Assembly: GCA_023053545.1 (NCBI GenBank)
Contig: JAKZAN010000006.1
Location: forward strand, 2,299,001-2,363,000
Direction of reading: 5' to 3'
Length of the DNA stretch: 64,000 nucleotides
Source of the DNA: Lepidurus packardi
Lineage: Eukaryota; Arthropoda; Branchiopoda; Notostraca; Triopsidae
Shown: positions 34,563 through 64,000 of the stretch, piece after piece
How positions within the stretch are numbered: the first letter of the stretch is position 1
Layout: each line of letters starts with the position of its first letter
Position numbers and translations under genes: made by a program
Notes under the pieces: model-generated
Database searches by the model: none
What the model saw: the letters and a program-made list of their open reading frames with translations, nothing else
Told to the model about the DNA's origin: nothing

Positions 34563-35657
34563 ATGAGTGGCGAAGTTCTATCTCCGTGCTCAGAGGACGA
34601 AAGCTATGGTCTGACTAACGACACCTCTGTAAGTTTCCGTTGGTAATAAACATCGGTACGGTATTTATTATCTAGTTTTTTCAACAGATAAAAAAATGGC
34701 TACCACCTTCAGAAGATATTATCGCCTTGTATAAAGTTCTAAATGAAGGAAAGGTTCCAACTCTCCAGTGGATTTGTCCAGGTAGGAGAGATCCCCACGT
34801 GCTAGAAGAAGAAGCTGCTGAGTCTGAGGAAGAAGAAAGGTAGGTACAGTTTTGTTTACTTTCAATTTGATACATCTGTTTCTATCTGCTTGCAACGGCA
34901 TTCATTCTATTCCTATCCTGTAGCTGTCGCTTTTGATTTCTAGCAGTACAGGCCTTTAAGTGGCAATTGTATTCTTCCTTGCATGTCTAAATTTGACCCA
35001 GTTGCTTTAGTCTTAGTGCCGTAAAGGAAACTCCTTTTAGTTCACATACATCATTATAGAGCTCACAAGTCTCCAGGTTGGAACTCCATTTTGGGTCCTG
35101 CACATGCACAATCTTTGTTCAGTTACCCTTGCTTTCTACTAATGGTTTCCCCAATTGAGCTTGTTTGGTCGTTTGCCTACACCATCAAGTCGTGTTTCTC
35201 TGCCGTTATTCTTGTTGGTTTCTTGAGCGTTCCTGCTGTTGCTATGGTCTTACGCTGTCTGCTTCGGAGTTGAGCATACTTTCATTCTATCAGCTAGATA
35301 CCTGCTAGATACTTCTCAATAACCACAGTGTGAATGGAAGAACATTTGCCAAAAAAAAAATACTTCCTTAATTACAGGACGGAAGAGAAATCGGATTTTG
35401 ATTTTGCTGACGAACCCTCAGCTCCCAGATTAGGAGGTCCCCGACGAACACAGTCTAATCAATCTGGTCCACGAGGAAGCGCCAAAAAGAAAACGACAAG
35501 TTTAGACGGCGTGTTATCCTCTATTATGAAGTACCGAAAGCTAGAGGCTATGGAAAAGAAAGGTCCCAAGAAGCTTACCACACCTTCTGTTTCCTCAACA
35601 ACCAATATCCCACCTCAACCCTCTCAAACCCAACAGAATTCTACTCCCCAAACATGA
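34563..35657 (+). CDS. PAGR1: PAGR1 (PA1), PTIP-associated subunit of KMT2C/D complexes
   Basis: Three exons (34563-34628, 34688-34839, 35378-35657) join to 165 residues. The order of motifs follows human PAGR1: an acidic start, IKKWLPPSEDIIALYKVLNE (human WMPPPSEIQRLYELL), an RRDPHVLEEE acidic stretch, FDFADEPSAPR (human FDFDDEPVTPK), and LDGVLSSIMKYRKLEAMEKK (human LDKVLSDMKRHKKLEE). PAGR1 binds PTIP and the H3K4 methyltransferase complexes in the nucleus and is used in nuclear-receptor and enhancer activation. The protein is shorter than human (254) and has a Ser/Thr/Gln-rich tail. Intron 2 (538 nt) is long for this region and appears empty. The gene converges on smoothelin with 298 bp between stops. 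Confidence 0.9.
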
Positions 35658-35955
35658 AATGTTAATAGTATTGATTTGTAATGTTTCTAACTATAAATGC
35701 TCTGACCAACATCCTCTTGGCTCAATAATATTTATTCATAGAAATTTATCATATTCCAACAAAATCAACATATGATGTCTAGTGTATACTTTTTTGCAAG
35801 GAAAAAGTATTGAGTCTACGACAGAATTTTTGTTTGTTTGTTTCTTTTGCGTACAAGATGCCCGTAGTAGGAAAGCCGCGATACCAGCAAATGAAAAAAG
35901 GAATTGAAAAGCTTAGTAAGATATAGGGTTCAAGCGAAAGCTTTGTTTTCTCTCT

Positions 35956-55042
<19,087 letters not shown>

Positions 55043-58000
55043 TTAAAAAAACCGTTAACTTGAACCTTATCTACAAGACTGATAAATTTTGCAGCAACAC
55101 GGTTCGATATAATAGTAGTTGCGGTCAGCCAAGAAACTTAATTGCACTTCCTTATTTGGCTTAAAGAGAAAACACACGCGACACTGTTTTCCGCACAGTG
55201 AAAGTCGGCTGTGTGCACTACATTTGCCTGGATGGAATGCACTGAAAGACTTTGCACGCTAGCAACGGCTTTATGTGCATAATGTGAACGTAACTCGTAT
55301 CTAGGGTCTCTTGAGTAGCCTAGTAGCCGTGCCACTTGCTTTCAGTTAGACTGTTCTCTCATTTGCATAGCACGTGAGATCGAGTGACGCTGCCCAAAAG
55401 GATTCGTTCAGACGCTGTATAAAGGAAACATATGCTGGAATTTGCCTAGACAAGCGTAAAACGAAACGACAATGTTGTGTAAGAAGTATTCCCCATCACA
55501 TTCCTTAATTTCATGCGAAACACACTGAAGAGCACTTACACACGAAAGATAATAGAAAAAAACACTTTAAGTAGCCTTTTAATAGCCTCGTTGGGAGTCT
55601 TCTGATCAGAATAACGCCGCAAAGCTTACAACAGCATGTAAGCACGTTCTTGAACTGAATACTGCGGTACAAGAGCGCAGACGGGGGAAAAAAAGCTTTT
55701 CATCTTGGAATTTGTTCCAGCTAATATAAAACTGTTCAAGTTTTCGAACTTCATTAATCAGTCGTAGAATTGTGAAAGTGAACGTCCTTGCAGAAACCGG
55801 GGCAAGTCCAATCTCATAAGACGAAAAAATTACTCACCGGGTCACGACCGGAATGCATATCTTGTTTGTTTTTTTGAAGACTTCTTCTTCAAGTAGCTTT
55901 TTGGCTAGAATGTGAATGCGACACAAATCTTTTGCATGTCCCAAATGAGGAGAATTTCCATTCAGTGCGCGACTGACGTATCTTGATAAGGTAACAGCAA
56001 AGTCTCTAAATGGCAAGGTGCACCGACTAGAAGTGGCAACATGAATATTGGGCAAGACTTATGATACGGGAAAAACGAGCCAAGTCCATGTAACTCGGGA
56101 CTCCCAGGCCCTGCCTTTTTAGCAGTGCTATCCTTCACACTGTTTATAAAACAAGCGAAAGAATTCGTGCATCTTGTGTATACATTTTTATTTCTCTCGC
56201 TCGATAAACGGCTTGGAATTATCTAACTTTCTACACATGCTCTTAAAACAACGCTCTTAAAATATCTTGGCCTGGCAGCTTTCTGACTAAATACTTCCTG
56301 GATAATAAATATCACCCTAATGAATGAAAGATGGGAGACAGTAGCATTATATAAATTAGATTCCGCCATCCCTAATTTAATGCTTATTTATTAGCATGGT
56401 GCACTGAACTTTTGTTTTGTTTTCAGGCCTGCGTTCTTCGTGTTTCATGGGTTTTTACAAGCAAGCCTGCTTAAAGCTAACGCACTTTGTTTGTCTTATG
56501 TTTTTAGAGTGAGACCAGCCCTTTTAAAAAGCAGTCCCTGCTAAATCATGCCGGGCATCACCTCAGCATGCTAATAAAACTTGCAACCTGCATACTGCAA
56601 ATGCTGAGTTGAGTGCTTAACCATCAGCTCCAACGGTATGGTTATTGTTCTGCCGTGCAACACTGTCTATTGCCTTACTAATAAAACATAAGAAAAACGC
56701 AGGCAGAACTTTATGCGAACTCCCATGTCTTCGTGTCATATATACCATGCGGCAGATGGCCAGTCTGCTGACGGTGCTGGTTCCTTCGATCCAAACGTTA
56801 GTACCTGCAAGTGTGCATACAAAAGTTGGCTATTGATCCTGTTCAGTTTAAAATTCTTCTTTAGAAGATTGCTTGTAGTTGTGGTTCCCTAATAGTACTT
56901 GGGTGACTCACGCTAAAAGCTGATTCTCATCTCAAGAAACAACACATGAGGGTTACATGTGACTGCTGAGCAATAGCTGGTAAAGTAACAATGGCCCAAA
57001 ACCTACGTCACTTGTTTACTGTGTCAAAGCCACGGAGCCGGAGCTGTAGAAGGGCGAGGAGACTTGATGTGTGAGATAAAACAGCTATTATTCGGAAGGC
57101 CTTCTTTTTGTTCAGAATAATCGTGCATACTTCTATCTCGAGGTTTTGGGTGAAAAGGTCACCAGTTGCATCCGACTTTTGCTGTAGCTCTTAGGTAACT
57201 TTCTCTTAGGGTACTCCATTGTAAAGGTTATGCCACAGTGGGAGAGCTGGACGAAAACTTTAGAATTTTCATCATTTTCTTAAAATGGGAATCCATCAAA
57301 TGTGCATTGAAAGTATCTGTATAGGTTTCTTAGGCCATGACAGGTGCGTATTGCTGCTCAGCAGCTAATGCTGCCGAATCCTTCACTGCTTGTCTAAGGT
57401 AAAAGTCTTACTGTGAACATATTGCGCGTCGTATAATGTACAGCTTCCTGACTCCATAAAAACCAATTCTCCTACAAGTACAAGCTTTCTTTGAGCCTGG
57501 CGCATGTGGCTGTACGTGTCGGGCACCGGAAACAAAATTTTAGCCTTGCAAATATTGAACGTTTCGTGTGAATGCAAATTTGCTAACCTAACGACGCTAG
57601 ACGTTTTAGAAACTTCGACAGTTTGTAGACGATGACATACTGAGCCTGTGGTGGAGGGGATATTTCAAACTTGGCCAACATCACGTCAGACAGTGAGAAT
57701 GATGAATGTAAGCTCGTTTGTGATAGAATGGTTTTGTCCTTATTTCGCTTGTGTGCTCAAATTTCTGGAGCGATGACCATATTAAGCACTATACAGGCTA
57801 TAAACGACCGGATAATGTGGAGTAGAGTCTGTAAAGGTATCTGCTAGAAGGGATTTTATACTGTGCCAGGGCTGCATATGTCAGGGATTTTTACCGTAGC
57901 CACTCCGCTGTAGCAATACACCATGGAAAGTGAGTCCTTATATGGGCACCCGAGAATGAGTCACGCCAAACTCTCCTTGGATTTAACCGGTTCTTTTTGC

Positions 58001-61000
58001 CTGCTTGGGCTTTTCTACGCACCGTTAAAAAATCCTTTATTTGGAATAGGTGTGGAGGTGTTTATTTTCTGGTCATGTAAGCCCATCTATCCTTTACAGG
58101 GAATCAAAGAGGGACTTTGACGTTAAAGTACCAGCCTACAATGCAAGTGGCTGATCCCATTACCCGTTTAGTGGGTAATCGTTTTTCACTGTCAAAGTGT
58201 TTGAATCCTTATCCGGCCTCTGCAATCAGATTCTTTTGGATCTTTACGTCATTTTTCGCTACATCATGCACTGGTACATCTGAGATATAAAATGTTGCAA
58301 AACACCCTGATTTGCTTTTGTTCCCTCGGCTTAAACAGCATGAATGGATAAAAAAAAATTGTGGGTAAACGACTGGTCGACAATCGATACAATTATGCAT
58401 GTCTATGTCGAGACTAAACAGAAAACTCCCAAACCATTCGTCGCGATGAAACGGAATTGAATAAAGGGATGTCATGGAAAAGGTACTAAAGCTGAGACCA
58501 AGGAGACGTGTGTTGAAATTTTATCACTTCTTTGGGCGTCAAATAGGAAGAGTGGTACGTGCGAGAGTAATTAAATAAAGGATTAGAGTTACACGCCTAG
58601 TTAGGCAGAAAGAAAACAGATTCTCTTGGTGGTATAAACTAGATAGAGAAAGACAGCTTGAGATTGCAAGTGTTAGTGAATGGGGCATGCGACTTTCGAA
58701 TAGTCTATATAGTAAGGCCAAATTTACGAAACTCGGACCCAGACGAATAATTTTCTGATTTTTCTCGTTTGCTTTATTTACCCAGAGGTTAAAAGGGCGG
58801 GGGAGAGGACGAGGGAAGAATATACTCTCGAAAGGCTGCCCTGCGGTGTTTAATTTGCATCTCGTCCGACCCAGAGGACAAGTTTTTGCAAACGTATTGC
58901 AATCCTTGTAACATCTGTCTGGCGAATCCGAGATGTGGAAGGATAACTAGTTTGTAACAGTATGACTTACTTGCCAATTACGAGTTCCTGTCACTTAAGT
59001 GAGGTCTTAGGTTCCAAACGCCCAGGCTGGGATTAATTAAACGTGGGCTTATGGGAATTTTGAACAGGCTGAGGAGCACTGTCCTTAGCTTGCCGGGACT
59101 TGACACTAGTTATTTTTTGGCTTTGAACTGAAGTGGGGTATGGATTTTATCGGGGCTAGGAAACTAAATAGAGTGTGAGAGGGAAAACCGCCGAAATCAA
59201 GACGCAGTACCGTGTCTTGTCCGCAGCTCCTTCAAACTGAGGACGTTTTCTCAGGAACCCAGATGGGATGCCACATTGACTGTCGGTGCGGTGCTTGACC
59301 GACAACTTTCTACGGCGAAGGTGACTTGTTGCTGGGGCTCTCCCGCTTCGACTTACCTTTGTAAGTTGAGGAACCACTGGGTGAATACCACCTAAGGTAG
59401 GTTAAAAATCCTATGCTGTTCACCTCCTAAGTATACCTCGTACGGGTTGCAATGCAAAATCTCCACTGAACAACCCAACCTAAACATATGCAGACTCGGT
59501 CGAGTGCCCAAAAGAAGCAGCATACCAGTATAACGAGATATAGCATTCGCCCACGTGAGGGATGGGCTACGGACAATTAGAGCCAACTTTTGGCAACCGG
59601 TTGTGCAGCAGGGTTACACGCGAGTACACTTAGGATACCTTTTCTGCCAGGATTGCTAATCAGATGGCGTGACCAAGTAAGGTGACCAGGGCTATAGACG
59701 AGGTGTATACGAAAGACGATAACAAATATGGTGTCTTGATTTCTATGCTTGCAGAAAAAAAATTAATAAAATAAAAAAAAGTAACTTGAACGCAACGGTG
59801 GACACCTTTTCCGAGCCAAATGTGTTGGCGGACCAGATTTATTAGGATGTTGTTAGCTTATACCAAGGGTGTAATAGTGATTTATAGAGGACTATTTAAT
59901 ATTTCAAGGTAGTGGAAAATTAGGTTGCTCTTGCTGTTATAACACGTCTTCTTACATTATATAAATAACGCCTTCGTGTATGATAAATATTGGTAAATAT
60001 TGTAACAAGATTGGGAAACTGGTTGCGACTATTCTTTGTTGGTGTTGCTTACATCCATGAAGACTTGAGGGTCCTTTTTTATTACCAGGTTAAATTAATA
60101 TAAAATTTGTGGTGATTATTTATCATTGTGTAGTTACTGCCATTTGCATAGGTATTGTTGGAAACCGATAAGAAAAGGCAATGATTTTATATATAGCTTG
60201 CAAATGCAAGTCATTGTAAACATGAAGGCGCTGCCTCTGTCAATTTAGTTTTCCTGGAAAGCGAATTGCAAACTTGGATTGCTTTGAAGCGTTTTTTGTA
60301 GGTTAAGAAGCGGGAGGGGGGGGGGGGAGGCAAGGACCAAATTCCCATAAATGCAATTCAAGGAGGCCTCAAGTTATGCGTTTAGAAATTCAAAGGTTAA
60401 CCGCAGATCGTTTTAGTGGGAAAAGGTCACCAAACAATGGACCTTTGCGGTAAAACATGCAAGTTTGTCCTTCGTTTATGGCACATACATCGCAGCTTCT
60501 CCATCTTTCCAGTATTGAACAGAGATGAATGAATCACGCTGACGAACTGTTCATCAGTTATCCTTATATGGCTAGGGAGTCTTAATCGAAGCATTGCACG
60601 CACGACTCGAACGTTGTTGTTGTTATGGCGAATAATATTTGACAGAACTTGATTCGTTTGTAGACCCAAAAGGACATCGGTTTTCAGAGACCTAAAAATA
60701 TGGTAGAGCTAGAGGGGAAATGTAAACACGAGTTAGGAAGGCAATTCAACCGTTCAATGGAGAGGTATAAGACGGCCTATTAGGCTGGTGTGAGTAATGA
60801 CGTTTGTCTTATCTGCATAGTGACCTTGTATGCGTCATTAACACACAGGTTGCGTGTTTTGCAGTGGGAAAAACGCATCTAGTGCATTACATTACTTGGT
60901 TTCCTGCAAAATTGGGTCCAAATAGCCAATTCAGTTTGCAGATGGTTCGTTTCTCTTTGATGCCCGAACGACTCAGTTTTCTCGCATGCTTTGCTTCTTG

Positions 61001-61476
61001 CGGTCTGTTGGTTGAACCGGTCAGCACTTTTATACCTCACGGTTCTTATATTTTGACATTCTCACTCTCTTGCTTCTCTCTCCTACGTTGCCCATGCTGA
61101 TGCCAATAAGGGTTTCTATTATGCACCAGCCTCTTTTTCAACCTAACCTAATTCCAGTCAGACTCTCTCTCTCTTTCTCTCTCTCCGTCATATAGTTACA
61201 CAGCGTGGAAGAATAGGTGTTTTTCTCAAGCTGCCATATCATGAATTTTTTTTTACGTTTTTACAATGCTCGAAGCCAAAAAGTAAGCACAGGGAAAAAG
61301 TTAAAGACACCCAAGCGTCCTTTCCCTCATTTTCCCCATGGGTCATTCATCACAGACTTTACGTTACTTTATAACCTCCTTCCATTTTTCGTTAACTGAA
61401 ATGGCAATTAGAAGCGTTCGCGTCAATGTCTTGGTCTTGGCTGGAGTTCAAATATTCCAGAAAACCAGTTCTTTAT
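55043..61476. other. 6.4-kb intergenic region upstream of smoothelin
   Basis: Only short, unconvincing open frames occur. Points seen: a plus-strand TGTATAAAGG near 55417; a (G)12 run at 60316-60327 within a purine-rich stretch; a CT-rich microsatellite at 61163-61186; and a minus-strand donor AAAG|GTAAGTCG near 59357 that could end a smoothelin leader exon. Most of the smoothelin 5' UTR and promoter should lie here. No transposon, tRNA or rRNA was recognised. Confidence 0.5.
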
Positions 61477-61477
61477 T
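61472..61477 (-). terminator. AATAAA overlapping the K2P stop codon
   Basis: The minus strand reads GC TAA ATAAAG, so AATAAA begins at the last base of the stop. No other hexamer was noticed in the next 200 bp, so a 3' UTR of about 20-30 nt is predicted. Confidence 0.45.
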
Positions 61478-62939
61478 TAGCGAATAATACCCAGATCTTT
61501 GCCTATCTTTTTACATCTGGTGACTACTTCGTTCTGCACAAGGCTAAACGACATTGCAATAATAGCTAGACCAATGACTAGATACAGGCAACATATTACC
61601 AATTTGGCTTGACCTTCTCGCGTGGCAGCACTTAGCACACGATTACCAGGGACTAAATCACCGAAACCGATTGTGGACAGTGTTATAAAACTAAAATATG
61701 CCCCGTCCAAGAAGCTCCATTCTTCCCAGGCGGAAAATACCAATGCCCCTATGCAAATATAGCCTACTACCAAAAAGAGCACCACCGTTACGGGGACTTT
61801 CGGGGTGACGTCCTTTGGAATCGCCACATCTTTAGTTGTGGTTGGCGGGGGCGTAGGTGGTTTCAGCAAGTATTGCCTTAAATAGGGATCGTGATAAGCA
61901 AAGTGTAAGGCTTCCATAATGGTGGGTTCTTTGCGGGTTAGTACAGGAGTTGAGGTGGCAAAAGTCGTATAGTTCTGGTAAGTGCCGGTACCATTAAAAG
62001 GAGTCATCAAGGGAGTCAGGGCATCCATGAGTAAACTCGAGTCTGTTTGCAAACCTTTGTTGCAAGTTCGCTTGCTCATGGGCTTCAGCCGGCGAGAGCC
62101 ACTGGTTGGTAAACTCATTTTTCGTTTGAAATGACTGCGAAAACTTTTCGAAGATAGAGAGTTCCGAGGAAGGAACTTTCGGCTGTCCCAGGAAACAACA
62201 AGACCAGATTGTGAAGGGTCTTCCGATGGAGCTCTTAGAGTTGCTTCCATATCCATTTCAGACGTGCTTCGAGAACTAGGTCGCTCACGGTAGTTTGCGG
62301 TAGGCCGACCCAGGTCTGGTTCACTGGCGGCATCACTCGACAAACTCGGACACGATTCCTGGTATTGTTTTGTAAGCTGTTCCCTGGGCACGAAAGTGCA
62401 ACCCGACCCTTTGATGTTGTCAATTAATTGGGCTGTACTTTGATAAGAGTGATTGTCTAGGGACTCGTCATGTTCCAATGTATATTCGGCGCACTCGGCC
62501 AGCATGGATTTGGCTTCACAGCCCAACCGATTCAACACGTACAACTCGACCACTTCTTTTTGGACCACTTTTTCTGGCCTGGCCAGCGACGTCGAGGACT
62601 CCCACACGTAATCGTATTCAAAACGAGACATATTTGCCTTGTTAATTTGTGGCGGAGTTTTCGGCGCTTTGTTGACTGATGTTCCACCTGCTTTGGGAAC
62701 AGATGATATGGTCTGATGTGTGGAAGCGGTACATTCTTGGAGGGTCGTAACAGGCTCCTCGTAATTTCTCCTTCTGTGGTGGCACTCGCAACAAATTTTC
62801 CCGAATGCGAATTGTAAAGTGGAAGCCATTAAACTGCCAATGTTGGATAAGCATAGCAACATTAGGGGAATCCCCAGTAAGGCATACAGCATGGTCACAA
62901 TCTTTCCTTGAGAAGTTTTCGGTGCTAGATTTCCGTAAC
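61477..62939 (-). CDS. Two-pore-domain potassium channel (K2P), 3' exon; partial
   Basis: One exon begins inside the first pore filter (G|GT TAC GGA, GYGNLAPKTSQGKIV) and runs to TAA at 61479-61477, giving 486 complete residues. Order: filter 1 (GYG); M2 (TMLYALLGIPLMLLCLSNIG); a cytoplasmic loop of about 310 residues rich in Ser, Pro and basic residues; M3 (VTVVLFLVVGYICIGALVF); pore 2 with filter GFG (SFITLSTIGFGDLVPG); M4 (LVICCLYLVIGLAIIAMSFS); and a short C-tail ending KDLGIIR. K2P dimers carry background K+ leak at the plasma membrane. The long M2-M3 loop recalls vertebrate TRESK and some insect K2Ps, so I give no gene symbol. M1 and the first pore helix are encoded beyond the window; a good acceptor (TCTCTAATTTAG) precedes this exon. 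Confidence 0.93.
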
Positions 62940-64000
62940 CTAAATTAGAGAGAAAAAAGAAGTTAATCCAGGCTAACCAGTTTGGAAATATAGATACAAT
63001 AACTTGCTAGTCTTGGCTCAAAAACTCATGACATGAATGCCCATCATCCAAGACATTCATGCTGTAAGACCTGCTGACGCTAAAACGGAGGCAGCACACG
63101 AAATACATAAAAAAGAATCCGTTCTATTTCGAGGAGAGATGCATCACCATTTCCTTCATGCAAACTAGGATTCAAACTGCTCGTTTAACATGTCATCGGT
63201 GCCCACGACTTGCTGTCTTTTTGTACGGCCCACACGGGGCCAAGATTTCACGAGAAGTGACTGCGTTGTGCTCCCTGTTGATCTAACCTTTAGCCTTTTT
63301 TTTACCGGGTTGTTGAATTCAAATAATCTGACAGCCATTCTCATCAGAACAATGGGGCTATTAAACCGTGACTTGCTGCCACGGCCCACGCTTGACATTA
63401 AAAAAGACGTGTGAAACCAGTCATGCGATATTTCCCCATCTACCGTCCAGACTCCAGATTCTGCCATTAGCACTTTGGTCCAACTCAGCGTGGACATTAC
63501 CTTGCCAAAACAAGCAGTTTCTAAACAAACCCTTGGCTAATATTCGCGTTAACTACTTTTCACTATATTTAAAATATAAGCCAGTTGCCAAAATAGCAAC
63601 ATTTCTGGGTTAAAGACCCTTTAACCCAAAACCCTGTTAGAACAGAAATTTTACTCGTCGCTAAAAGCTGAATGAGTAATAACTTTCGTGCAGGTCTTCC
63701 CGCCCAATGTGTCGCACGTTTGCAGCACCAACTGCGTAAGTAAAATGTACACGGGAAAAAAAGGCGCGTAGGGGTTGCAGTATATACCAAGTTTTAACTT
63801 TACTATTTCTGTCTTTGGATGGCCAAGAAGGCCGTGTGATGCTCTGTTTATTTCTTCATGCCAGATCTCGACATCTAAACTATGGCGTCCGCCTCCTATT
63901 TTCAATGACTTGTTGAAGACATTGCTTCCTCGGGTTCCATCAAAACAAAGCACAATAGCTCGTTAGAGAGCCTGTCTTTTGTCTTTACCAATGGTTGTGA
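62940..64000 (-). other. Intron of the K2P gene (to window end)
   Basis: No exon matching K2P M1 or the first pore helix is visible. A perfect hairpin, GGGTTAAAG-ACC-CTTTAACCC, lies at 63607-63627. Open frames here are short and unconvincing. Confidence 0.45.

Noticed and set aside
59330-59400. Spliced-leader or snRNA-like look of the donor AAAG|GTAAGTCG on the minus strand
   Set aside because: No Sm site or hairpin set follows, and one strong donor is more simply a leader exon of smoothelin or chance.
60427-60669. 80-codon minus-strand frame in the long spacer
   Set aside because: No splice context, family match or neighbouring exon. Length is within chance for this region.

Overview
The window is nuclear DNA of a compact-genome invertebrate animal. 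Most introns are 48-100 nt with GT..AG ends, exons carry metazoan-only proteins (paxillin, smoothelin, a two-pore potassium channel, PAGR1), and there are no operons or Shine-Dalgarno sites. Intron size, moderate GC and the gene set fit an arthropod such as a small crustacean best, but I cannot fix the phylum from this window alone.

Layout. 1-747 (+): tail of an unrecognised gene. 1154-1954 (-): single-exon PNO1, a 40S assembly factor. 2239-3670 (+): UROD of haem synthesis in 8 exons, head-to-head with PNO1. 4453-23068 (+): complete HUWE1, a giant HECT ubiquitin ligase, in 35 exons that join in frame to 4,399 residues. Its two largest introns hold decayed Tigger transposons and the third largest holds a solo LTR. 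24401-32076 (+): paxillin, with five LD motifs, LIM domains and two alternative 3' ends. Faint minus-strand coding signals surround its first exon. 32482-33423 (-): a 242-residue coiled-coil protein resembling CCDC92/CCDC74. 34563-35657 (+): PAGR1, a KMT2C/D-complex subunit. 35956-55042 (-): a giant smoothelin of about 4,950 residues ending in a calponin-homology domain, with an alternative internal start at 44011 giving about 2,000 residues. 55043-61476: 6.4 kb without a convincing gene. 61477-62939 (-): the 3' exon of a two-pore-domain K+ channel whose earlier exons lie beyond the window.

The genes do not form a pathway. They are housekeeping factors (ribosome assembly, haem, ubiquitin, chromatin) next to cytoskeletal and adhesion genes (paxillin, smoothelin) and a channel. 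Several neighbours are packed tail-to-tail or head-to-head within 300-400 bp. The least ordinary parts are the smoothelin gene (its size, four tandem repeats of about 100 residues and other repeated short motifs, and its internal start), the exclusive 3' ends of paxillin, and the transposon-loaded HUWE1 introns. I found no CRISPR array, tRNA, rRNA or prokaryote-like system.
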